A DNA stretch of 64,000 nt from Gemmatimonas aurantiaca T-27. GTDB lineage: Bacteria > Gemmatimonadota > Gemmatimonadetes > Gemmatimonadales > Gemmatimonadaceae. The stretch is taken from contig NC_012489.1 in assembly GCF_000010305.1 (NCBI RefSeq), forward strand, positions 930,001 through 994,000. Reading direction: 5' to 3'. Below are positions 57,217-64,000 of this stretch, one piece after another (position 1 is the first letter of the stretch; each line of letters opens with the position of its first letter). The notes under the pieces were generated by a model, which saw only the letters and a list, made by a program, of their open reading frames with translations, was not told the DNA's origin and made no database searches. The translations under genes and the position numbers were made by a program.

Positions 57217-57964
57217 CGAGCACTTCCATCAGGTCGCGTGCGGCGCCATCACCGGTCAGACGCAGGAAGATGTCTTCCAGCGCATCATCGTTACCAGAGG
57301 CCTGCTGCAGGTCGTGCATCGTGCCACAGGCGACCAATTCCCCCCGCTGCATGATGCCGATGCGATCGCACATGCCTTCGGCTACTTCCAGCGTGTGTGT
57401 GGACATCATCACGGTGTGGCCACGCCGGGTGTACTCGCGGAACAGATCCTTGAGGATCTTCGACGACTTGGGGTCGAGTCCGACCATGGGTTCGTCCACC
57501 ACGATCACTTTCGGGCGATGCACGAACGCGCTCGCGATGATGAGTTTCTGTCGCATGCCGTGGCTGTAGCTCTCCACGAGTTCATCGCGCCACGGTTCGA
57601 GATCGAACAGCGCCAGCAATTCCTCACCTCGCCGATCCACCTCCGGGCCTTCCTGACCGTACAACCCGGCCGAGAAGCGCAGGAACTCCATGCCCGTGAG
57701 CTTCTCGTAGATGAATGGGCGATCGGGGATGAACCCGAGCGCACGTTTCGCCGCGAGTGGGGCGTCGCGCAGGTCGTGCCCGGCGATGCGGATGATGCCG
57801 GCCGTGGGCTGCAGGATCCCGGCGATCATGCGCATGGTGGTCGTCTTGCCGGCCCCGTTGGGGCCAAGAAAGCCGAAGAGCTCTCCGGCAGGCACGACAA
57901 GGTCTAGGGAGCGGACGGCGGTGAAGGAGCCGTACCGCTTGCTGAGCGACGTGATCTCGATCAT
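57209..57964 (-). CDS. ABC transporter ATP-binding protein
   Basis: A protein of 251 residues. Walker A is FLGPNGAGKTTT, the signature is SYSHGMRQKLIIASA, and Walker B is VIVVDEPMVGLDP, with the switch histidine in MMSTHTLE. It energises the permease encoded by the overlapping downstream gene. ATG at 57964 was chosen because the family N-terminus (MIEITSLSKRYG) begins there. Confidence 0.93.
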   Translation of the reverse strand: MIEITSLSKRYGSFTAVRSLDLVVPAGELFGFLGPNGAGKTTTMRMIAGILQPTAGIIRIAGHDLRDAPLAAKRALGFIPDRPFIYEKLTGMEFLRFSAGLYGQEGPEVDRRGEELLALFDLEPWRDELVESYSHGMRQKLIIASAFVHRPKVIVVDEPMVGLDPKSSKILKDLFREYTRRGHTVMMSTHTLEVAEGMCDRIGIMQRGELVACGTMHDLQQASGNDDALEDIFLRLTGDGAARDLMEVLDA

Positions 57965-57990
57965 GCCTGTCAGACGATCACGCACTCCCC

Positions 57991-58353
57991 CTACGCAACT
58001 TCCTCGCGCACCCACTGCAGATAGGCCGGCAATCCGTCGCTCGTCTCGAGCACCAACAGTTCGGGCACGTCGTATGGATGCTGTGACAGCATGTGCTCAC
58101 GCAGCAACGGCACCCGGCGCGCGGTGGTCTTGAGCAGCGCGATCGTCTCCGCACTCTCTTCGATCGTACCCTGCCAGCGATACACCGACGTGGCCCCGGG
58201 CAGCAACGACACACAGGCGACCAGGCGCGCTTCGAGCAGCCCTCGGGCGAAGGCCCGGGCGTCCAGGTCCGGAGGCAGGGCGGCGAGCGCCACGACCACG
58301 GGATCGGAGGCGTCTGCCGCGTCGGGCAGGGAGGAGGAGACCGGTGTTGTCAT
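57991..58353 (-). CDS. cutA: CutA-type divalent cation tolerance protein
   Basis: A protein of 120 residues. [29 protein letters not shown] and the following ETIALLKTT and [11 protein letters not shown] are the CutA1 family pattern. Members form very stable trimers and are linked to copper or divalent metal tolerance, with uncertain mechanism. Start at ATG 58353. It lies upstream of the ABC genes on the same strand and is divergent from uvrA. Confidence 0.92.
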   Translation of the reverse strand: MTTPVSSSLPDAADASDPVVVALAALPPDLDARAFARGLLEARLVACVSLLPGATSVYRWQGTIEESAETIALLKTTARRVPLLREHMLSQHPYDVPELLVLETSDGLPAYLQWVREEVA

Positions 58354-58479
58354 GAGCCGTTGCGGAGGGGGAGTTCGAACGGGTGGTACCAGGGAAGCGA
58401 CACGGTCGCGGCAACATGACCGGATCGTCCCACGGGGCGGGGTTGTTTCCGTCCGGTGGTTCCCGCACCTTCCAAGACT

Positions 58480-61398
58480 ATGTCCGAATCGGTAAAACCG
58501 GGGCCGGGCGTGAAGCCCTCTGAAGCGCTCATCGTGCGTGGTGCGCGTGAGCACAATTTGCGCAACATCAGCGTGACGATCCCACGCGACAAGCTCACGG
58601 TCGTGACCGGGCTGTCGGGATCGGGCAAGTCGTCGCTGGCTTTTGACACGATCTACGCCGAAGGGCAGCGACGGTATGTCGAGTCGCTCTCGGCCTATGC
58701 GCGGCAGTTCCTCGGGTTGATGGAAAAGCCCGATGTCGACGCCATCGAAGGATTGTCGCCGGCCATCTCCATCGAGCAGAAGTCGGCGGGACACAATCCC
58801 CGGTCGACGGTGGGGACGGTCACGGAGATCTACGACTATCTCCGTCTGCTGTATGCGCGTGGTGGCACACCACATTGCCCGAATTGCGGGCGCGCCGTAC
58901 AGCGTCAGAGTCCGGTGCAGATCGCCGAGCTGATTCTTGCTTGGCCCGAAGGCACCCGCATCGAGATTCGTGCGCCGCTGGTGCAGGAACGGAAGGGGGA
59001 GTTCCGCGAGCTCTTCGAGAATGCCCGCAAGCAGGGGTTCGTGCGCGCAGTGGTCGACGGCGAGTTGATCGAACTGGCCGATCCGCCAAAGCTCAACCGG
59101 CGTCTCAATCACTCCATCTCGGTGGTGGTCGATCGTCTGGTGGTTCGGCCCGATGATCGTGGGCGCATCACCGACTCCGTCGAGACGGCACTGCGTCTGG
59201 CCGAAGGGCTGGCCGAAGTCGTGCGCCATGACGACGAGGAGCCAACCACGGAGATGTTCTCGGAGCGCTACGGCTGCCCGGTGTGTGGCATCTCCATGCC
59301 CGAACTCGAGCCGCGGCATTTTTCGTTCAACTCTCCGTTCGGGGCCTGTGAAACGTGCAGTGGTCTGGGCACGACCCGCAGCGTGAGCGAAGATCTCATC
59401 CTCGGCGATGCCTCGATCTCGATTCTCGAGGGTGTGGTGCTCCCCTGGGGCGAGCCCGATGGGTATCTGCGCAAGGTGATCCTGCCCGGCCTGGCCAAGC
59501 TGCTCGCATTCGATCTCAACGCACCGTGGGGCAAGTTGTCGGCCACGGTACGCCAACAGTTGCTGTATGGCATGGATGACGCCCCGCCGCGTGCGCGAAA
59601 GGGTGTGAAGAAGGCGGCCAAGGGCGCTGCGGCAAAGACCGCTGCCAAGTCGGCTGCAAAAGCAACGGCGGACAGCACCTGGGAAGGCATCGTGGCGCAC
59701 GTGCAGCGCCGCTATGACGAAAGCAGTTCCGATGGCGTGCGCCTCGAGCTCGAAGCGTTCATGGTGGCCGCAGCGTGCCCGTCATGTCTGGGACGCCGTC
59801 TGCGTCCCGAATCGCTGGCTGTCACCATCCACGGCCGCAATCTGGGTGAAGTCGTGGAACAGAGCGTGGTGGATGCCCTCGCGTTCTTCGATGATGTGCC
59901 TGTGCGCAGTGCCGGACATCCGGGGCTCGATCCGGGCATCGCTGGCCCGATTCTCAAGGAAGTGCGCGAACGTCTGCGCTTTCTCGTGGATGTGGGGCTC
60001 GACTATCTCACGCTCAACCGCAGCGCCGAGTCGCTGTCGGGTGGTGAGGCACAGCGTATTCGGCTGGCCACACAGATTGGCTCACGTCTGGTCGGCGTGT
60101 TGTACATCCTCGATGAGCCCAGCATCGGGCTGCATCAGCGTGACAACGGACGGTTGCTCACCACGCTCAAGCAGCTTCGCGATCTCGGCAACACCGTGAT
60201 CGTGGTGGAGCATGATGAAGAAACCATCCGCGACGCCGACTACCTGATCGATCTCGGACCGGGCGCCGGGAAACACGGTGGGGAAGTGATCGCGGCCGGT
60301 TCGGTGCAGGACATCATGACGAATCCGGCATCGATCACGGGCGCCTATCTCACGGGTGCGCGCAAGGTGGACGTACCCACGAAGCGTCGTCCGCGTGATC
60401 CGGCGCGCACGCTGACGGTGCACGGGGCGCGCGAGCACAATCTCAAGGATGTCACCGCGGAGTTCCCGCTCGGCATGTTCGTGGCCGTGACGGGAGTGTC
60501 GGGTTCTGGCAAGTCGACCCTGGTCACCGACATCCTGCAGAAAGCCCTGTCGCGGCACTTCTATCGGGCGCGTGTGATTCCCGGGGCGCATACGCGCATC
60601 ACCGGACTCGAGCACCTCGACAAGATCATCGACATCGACCAGAGCCCCATCGGTCGCACGCCACGCTCCAACCCGGCCACGTACACCGGGGTGTTCACGC
60701 CGGTGCGTGAACTGTTTGCCGAGTTGCCGGAAGCCAAGATCCGCGGCTACGGACCGGGACGCTTCTCGTTCAACGTGAAGGGCGGCCGGTGTGAAGCGTG
60801 TCAGGGCGACGGTCTGGTGAAGATCGAGATGCATTTCCTGCCCGATGTCTTCGTGCCGTGTGATGTCTGCAAAGGCAAGCGCTTCAACCGCGAGACACTC
60901 GAGGTGCGGTTCCGCGGCCTCAGCATCTCCGAAATTCTCGATCTCACCGTCGAAGACGCCTGTGGCGTGTTCGAACATCAGCCACGCATCGTGCAGAAGC
61001 TCGAAACACTGCGTGACGTGGGGCTGGGGTACATCCATCTCGGGCAGAGCGCGACCACGCTGTCCGGTGGTGAAGCGCAGCGCGTGAAGCTGGCCACCGA
61101 ATTGTCCAAGCGGGACACGGGACGCACGCTGTACATCCTCGACGAGCCCACCACCGGTCTGCATTTCGAAGACGTGCGGGTGTTGCTCGGTGTCATGCAC
61201 AAGCTCGTCGATCGTGGCAACACCATTCTGGTGATCGAGCACAATCTCGATGTCATCAAGACCGCCGACTGGATCGTCGATCTCGGGCCGGAAGGCGGCG
61301 TGCGGGGTGGCACCATCGTGGCCCAGGGCACGCCGGAAGTGGTGGCCAAGGTGCGTGAAAGCCACACGGGGCACTACCTGCGACCATTGCTGCGTTGA
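58480..61398 (+). CDS. uvrA: Excinuclease ABC subunit UvrA
   Basis: The damage-recognition ATPase of nucleotide excision repair, 972 residues. There are two ABC modules: Walker [16 protein letters not shown] and [14 protein letters not shown], two LSGGEAQR signatures, and Walker [13 protein letters not shown] and [12 protein letters not shown]. Zinc-binding Cys clusters are CPNCGRA, CPVCGIS ... CETCSG and CEACQGDG ... CDVCKG. A lysine/alanine-rich insertion (residues 373-400) is unusual. ATG at 58480 is used; an in-frame GTG at 58456 is possible. It is divergent from cutA. Confidence 0.97.
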   Translation: MSESVKPGPGVKPSEALIVRGAREHNLRNISVTIPRDKLTVVTGLSGSGKSSLAFDTIYAEGQRRYVESLSAYARQFLGLMEKPDVDAIEGLSPAISIEQKSAGHNPRSTVGTVTEIYDYLRLLYARGGTPHCPNCGRAVQRQSPVQIAELILAWPEGTRIEIRAPLVQERKGEFRELFENARKQGFVRAVVDGELIELADPPKLNRRLNHSISVVVDRLVVRPDDRGRITDSVETALRLAEGLAEVVRHDDEEPTTEMFSERYGCPVCGISMPELEPRHFSFNSPFGACETCSGLGTTRSVSEDLILGDASISILEGVVLPWGEPDGYLRKVILPGLAKLLAFDLNAPWGKLSATVRQQLLYGMDDAPPRARKGVKKAAKGAAAKTAAKSAAKATADSTWEGIVAHVQRRYDESSSDGVRLELEAFMVAAACPSCLGRRLRPESLAVTIHGRNLGEVVEQSVVDALAFFDDVPVRSAGHPGLDPGIAGPILKEVRERLRFLVDVGLDYLTLNRSAESLSGGEAQRIRLATQIGSRLVGVLYILDEPSIGLHQRDNGRLLTTLKQLRDLGNTVIVVEHDEETIRDADYLIDLGPGAGKHGGEVIAAGSVQDIMTNPASITGAYLTGARKVDVPTKRRPRDPARTLTVHGAREHNLKDVTAEFPLGMFVAVTGVSGSGKSTLVTDILQKALSRHFYRARVIPGAHTRITGLEHLDKIIDIDQSPIGRTPRSNPATYTGVFTPVRELFAELPEAKIRGYGPGRFSFNVKGGRCEACQGDGLVKIEMHFLPDVFVPCDVCKGKRFNRETLEVRFRGLSISEILDLTVEDACGVFEHQPRIVQKLETLRDVGLGYIHLGQSATTLSGGEAQRVKLATELSKRDTGRTLYILDEPTTGLHFEDVRVLLGVMHKLVDRGNTILVIEHNLDVIKTADWIVDLGPEGGVRGGTIVAQGTPEVVAKVRESHTGHYLRPLLR

Positions 61399-61467
61399 GG
61401 GGTAGCGGGGTAGGCTTCGTGTGTACACACGGTCTGCCCCGCTCGTTCACTTCCCACCCCGCGTTCC

Positions 61468-62136
61468 GTGGTCTCCCTCCTCGATATCATCGGTCCCGTC
61501 ATGGTCGGACCGAGCTCCAGTCACACCGCCGGCGCGTGTCGTCTGGGGTTGTTGGCCCGCTGCCTGGTGGGTGGCACCCCCGAGCGCGCACTCATCGAGT
61601 TGCACGGTTCGTTCGCCCGCACGGGTGAGGGCCACGGCACCGACAAAGCGATCGTGGGTGGGTTGATGGGATTCCGGCCCGACGATGAGCGCCTGCGGAC
61701 GGCGCTCGAAATCATGGATCGTGAAGGGCTCGACTATCGCTTCGAAAAGACCACCCTGGGCGACGACGCCCATCCGAACACGGTGCGCATCACGCTCGAG
61801 CGCGGCGATCGCAAATCGCAGATGCTCGGTGCATCGCTGGGCGCTGGTCGTGTGCTCGTGACCGAGATCGATGGGTATCCCGTGGAGGTGCCGGGCAACA
61901 GCGACACGATCGTGCTGGTGGCCGAAGACGTGAAGGGATCGATTGCCCGCATCGCCGGCCTGCTCGCCGATGCCCAACTCAACATCGCCACGCTCAAGCT
62001 CACGCGGAAAGAGCGTGGTGGGGATGCGTTCATGGTCATCGAAGTGGATGAACGCCCCAACGAAGAAGTGCGCGACGCCATTCGGGCACTCGGCTGGGTG
62101 AAGTGGGCGTTTCGTCTCGACAAGGTGAGCGCATGA
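61468..62136 (+). CDS. sdaAB: L-serine ammonia-lyase, beta subunit
   Basis: The small chain of a two-chain, iron-sulfur L-serine dehydratase (serine to pyruvate and ammonia). It has the SDH beta pattern DIIGPVMVGPSSSHTAGACRLG and GHGTDKAIVGGLMGFRPDD, and a C-terminal ACT domain (DTIVLVAEDVKGSIARIAGLLADAQLNIA). The start is GTG at 61468. It precedes the alpha chain by 41 bases on the same strand, the order of a Bacillus-type two-chain enzyme. Confidence 0.93.
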   Translation: MVSLLDIIGPVMVGPSSSHTAGACRLGLLARCLVGGTPERALIELHGSFARTGEGHGTDKAIVGGLMGFRPDDERLRTALEIMDREGLDYRFEKTTLGDDAHPNTVRITLERGDRKSQMLGASLGAGRVLVTEIDGYPVEVPGNSDTIVLVAEDVKGSIARIAGLLADAQLNIATLKLTRKERGGDAFMVIEVDERPNEEVRDAIRALGWVKWAFRLDKVSA

Positions 62137-62177
62137 GCGCGCACCACGCATGGATCCTGTTCGGCGAGGGCCGCTAG

Positions 62178-63062
62178 ATGTACCGCAGCCTGGCTACGGC
62201 CATTCACGATGCTGAAGCGCGTGGTGTGACACTGTCCACCGTCGCACTCGAAGTGGAAGCGAAGGATCAGGGACGCCCCGTTGGTGAGATCCGTGATGCC
62301 TTGCGGCGCGCGCTCGTGGTGATGCGCGAAGCCGTGGATCGTGGGCTCGTCGGTGATCTCAAGTCCTCGTCGGGCTTGGTGGGTGGTGATGCCGCCAAAC
62401 TGCGTACGGGCCCGGATGGACCACTCAGTGGCACGCCATTCCGTGATGTGTTGGCGCGTGCACTGGCCGTGCAGGAAGTGAATGCCGCCATGGGTGTGAT
62501 CGTGGCAGCGCCGACGGCCGGTGGGGCCGGTGTATTGCCGGCGGTGCTCACCGGCCTGGCGTCGGCGCGTGGCATCGACGACGAACGACTGATTGATGCG
62601 CTGGCCACGGCCGGGCTGATTGGCGCCGTGGTGGCGGATCGGGCGTCGTTGTCGGGGGCCGAAGGTGGATGTCAGGCCGAAACGGGGGCTGCCGCGGGCA
62701 TGGCGGCCGGTGCGGCTGTGGAGATGCTGGGCGGCACACCGCGGCAGGTGGGACATGCGACGGCGCTTGCACAGCAAGGCACCCTGGGCCTCGTGTGTGA
62801 TCCACTCGGTGGACTGGTGGAGTTGCCCTGTGTCTTCCGGAACGCCACCGGTGCCGCCATCGCATTGGCCGCGATCGAGATGGCCATGGCCGGTATCGAG
62901 TTTGCGATTCCGGCCGATGAAGTCATCGATACGATGGGCGAGATCGGTGCGAGCATGGACGTGCGCTATCGCGAGACCGCCGGTGGTGGACTGGCTGCCA
63001 CACCCACCGGGCGTCGGCTGGCGAAGGAACGCCTCTACGATCTCAAGCGCGCCGGCGGCTGA
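62178..63062 (+). CDS. sdaAA: L-serine ammonia-lyase, iron-sulfur alpha subunit
   Basis: The catalytic chain, 294 residues. Family features are SSGLVGGDAAKL, AAMGVIVAAPTAGGAGVLPAVL, and three cysteines that can hold the [4Fe-4S] cluster, in EGGCQAE, GLVCDPLGG and LPCVFRNATG. The end GEIGASMDVRYRETAGGGLAATPTG is typical. It works with the preceding beta chain in serine breakdown. The following gene starts 1 base after its stop. Confidence 0.95.
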   Translation: MYRSLATAIHDAEARGVTLSTVALEVEAKDQGRPVGEIRDALRRALVVMREAVDRGLVGDLKSSSGLVGGDAAKLRTGPDGPLSGTPFRDVLARALAVQEVNAAMGVIVAAPTAGGAGVLPAVLTGLASARGIDDERLIDALATAGLIGAVVADRASLSGAEGGCQAETGAAAGMAAGAAVEMLGGTPRQVGHATALAQQGTLGLVCDPLGGLVELPCVFRNATGAAIALAAIEMAMAGIEFAIPADEVIDTMGEIGASMDVRYRETAGGGLAATPTGRRLAKERLYDLKRAGG

Positions 63063-63063
63063 G

Positions 63064-64000
63064 GTGACGCGTCGCGTCATGGCGCTGCTGGTGGGAGTAT
63101 TGGGCATCGCCGTGGTGTCGCTGAGCGCCTGTGACGGCATCGGTCGTGTGCGCACCACGTGGGTGGCCGATGGCGACACCATCATGCGCGAAACGGTGCG
63201 GGTGGGCCGTCTCACGGAACAGGATTTGCGCGAAGCGTCAGGGCTCTTCCCGTCACAGCGGGAGGCCGGCGTCTTCTGGTTTCTCAATGACAGCGGCAAC
63301 GACGAACGGCTGTTTGCCGCCGACAGTACCGGACGGGCACTCGGCACCGTGCGGGTAACCGGCCCCCGCAATCAGGACTGGGAAGCGCTCTCGGGCGGTC
63401 CTTGCCCTCAGGGCCACTGTCTGTATATCGCTGACACCGGCGACAACATGGCACTGCGTCCGGTGGTGCAGTTGCTGCGTGTCGTCGAACCGTCCACCAA
63501 CGATCGCGAGATCCCGATCGCGCAGACGGTGGTGGTGCGTTACGCTGACGGTGCGGTTGATGTAGAGGCGATGTATGTCGCACCTGACACCAGTGTGTGG
63601 CTGATCACGAAACGGCCCGCGGTGGATACGGCCGGTGCATTCCGGCCCGTGCGGGTGTATCGGATTCCACCGGAGGCGTGGGGGAGTACGGAGCCGGTCA
63701 CCGTGTCGGTGATCGATTCGCTGCCGGTGGTACCGGTACGACGTTCCTCACGCGACTGGGTGACCGATGCGAACCTTTCCGCACCTGACAGCCTGGGGCG
63801 TCGCCGGTTGGTGCTGTTGAGCTACGGTGCGGTCCATGTCTTCGAGGCCGATGGAGCCTCCGGGCGCCCTGGAGCCAAGGTGGCCCGCTGCTCGTTGCCC
63901 ATCCACGAGCGGAGCTCGGAAGGGGTCACCTGGCTGCCTGATGGCCGGCTCCTGCTGGTGAACGAGGGGCGCGGCGGGGTCATGTACGCGGGCGCCTGCC
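63064..64000 (+). CDS. Lipoprotein with propeller-like repeats, 3'-truncated by the window edge
   Basis: An open frame of 312 residues runs from GTG 63064 to the end of the window without a stop. The N-terminus ends VVSLSACDGIG, a lipobox-type cysteine. It continues with EASGLFPSQREAGVFWFLNDSG, RLFAADSTG, QDWEALSGGPC and LYIADTGDN, which repeat a beta-propeller-type pattern (xxWxLNDSG, LYIADTGDN) seen in actinobacterial and related hypothetical proteins. It is probably an exported, lipid-anchored beta-propeller of unknown function. The GTG is one base after the sdaAA stop, so co-transcription is likely. Confidence 0.75.
   Translation, partial: MTRRVMALLVGVLGIAVVSLSACDGIGRVRTTWVADGDTIMRETVRVGRLTEQDLREASGLFPSQREAGVFWFLNDSGNDERLFAADSTGRALGTVRVTGPRNQDWEALSGGPCPQGHCLYIADTGDNMALRPVVQLLRVVEPSTNDREIPIAQTVVVRYADGAVDVEAMYVAPDTSVWLITKRPAVDTAGAFRPVRVYRIPPEAWGSTEPVTVSVIDSLPVVPVRRSSRDWVTDANLSAPDSLGRRRLVLLSYGAVHVFEADGASGRPGAKVARCSLPIHERSSEGVTWLPDGRLLLVNEGRGGVMYAGAC

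Noticed and set aside
55609-57354. 581-residue frame on the plus strand across the ABC permease
   Set aside because: Composition is Gln/His/Arg-rich and unlike a protein; the opposite frame is a well-formed multi-helix permease overlapping its ATPase.
59620-59700. The UvrA lysine-rich stretch as a gene fusion or frameshift
   Set aside because: The frame is continuous and conserved UvrA sequence resumes after it, so an in-frame insertion is the simpler reading.

Overview
The window is high-GC DNA, almost completely coding on both strands, with short intergenic gaps and many 1-4 base gene overlaps. It holds no rRNA or recognisable tRNA, no insertion sequence, no phage gene and no CRISPR array. 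The gene content is that of a Gram-negative, aerobic, motile chromosome: outer-membrane and lipoprotein genes, cytochrome c maturation, a chemotaxis receptor, and PEP-CTERM and DUF5916 proteins. The protein style best fits Gemmatimonadota (Gemmatimonas-like). This is inferred from family recognition; no database search was possible.

Layout. 1-4516: end of a secreted protein, then the sbcD-sbcC repair nuclease. 4520-6767: PEP-CTERM protein, tandem-GNAT acetyltransferase, tiny membrane protein. 6768-7235: the only gap over 300 bases, with a structured RNA candidate and an intrinsic terminator. 7236-9773: a pterin cluster (PTPS/QueD-like, GTP cyclohydrolase I, SDR reductase) and a Trm112-like protein. 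9824-11655: long-chain acyl-CoA synthetase broken by a frameshift. 11739-13916 (minus): TPR protein, ParA, lipoprotein. 14086-20382: phosphoribosyltransferase, V4R-like protein, ligA, YtxH protein, TPR protein, thymidine phosphorylase, small membrane protein. 20512-24306: CPA2 antiporter, HhH protein, CoA-transferase, CHRD protein.

24489-34070: a large lipoprotein with a possible papain-like domain, then a BlaI repressor, M56/BlaR1-type peptidase with HEAT repeats and second HEAT protein, preceded by a promoter with two BlaI/CopY-type operator boxes, then a DUF5916 protein. 34083-40289: outer-membrane proteins, AraC and ArsR regulators (the latter with an 18-base palindrome on its start codon), a double AHSA1 protein, a methyltransferase and a flavin monooxygenase. 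40358-42766: soluble PAS chemotaxis receptor with a sigma-28-like promoter, and a small lipoprotein.

42886-49977: recF-dciA-gyrB, enoyl-CoA hydratase, mtnA, glpK. 50104-54651: ccmE-ccmF-ccmH-ccmI-like operon plus a trailing exported protein. 54668-58353 (minus): mutY, ABC transporter pair, cutA. 58480-63062: uvrA, then L-serine dehydratase sdaAB-sdaAA. 63064 to the end: a lipoprotein cut by the window edge.

The most distinctive points are the candidate tetrahydrobiopterin-type operon, the self-regulated BlaI/M56/HEAT module, the sigma-28-like promoter of the receptor, and the operator-on-start-codon design of the ArsR gene. Gaps not listed separately are under about 220 bases and show nothing beyond the promoters and hairpins noted.
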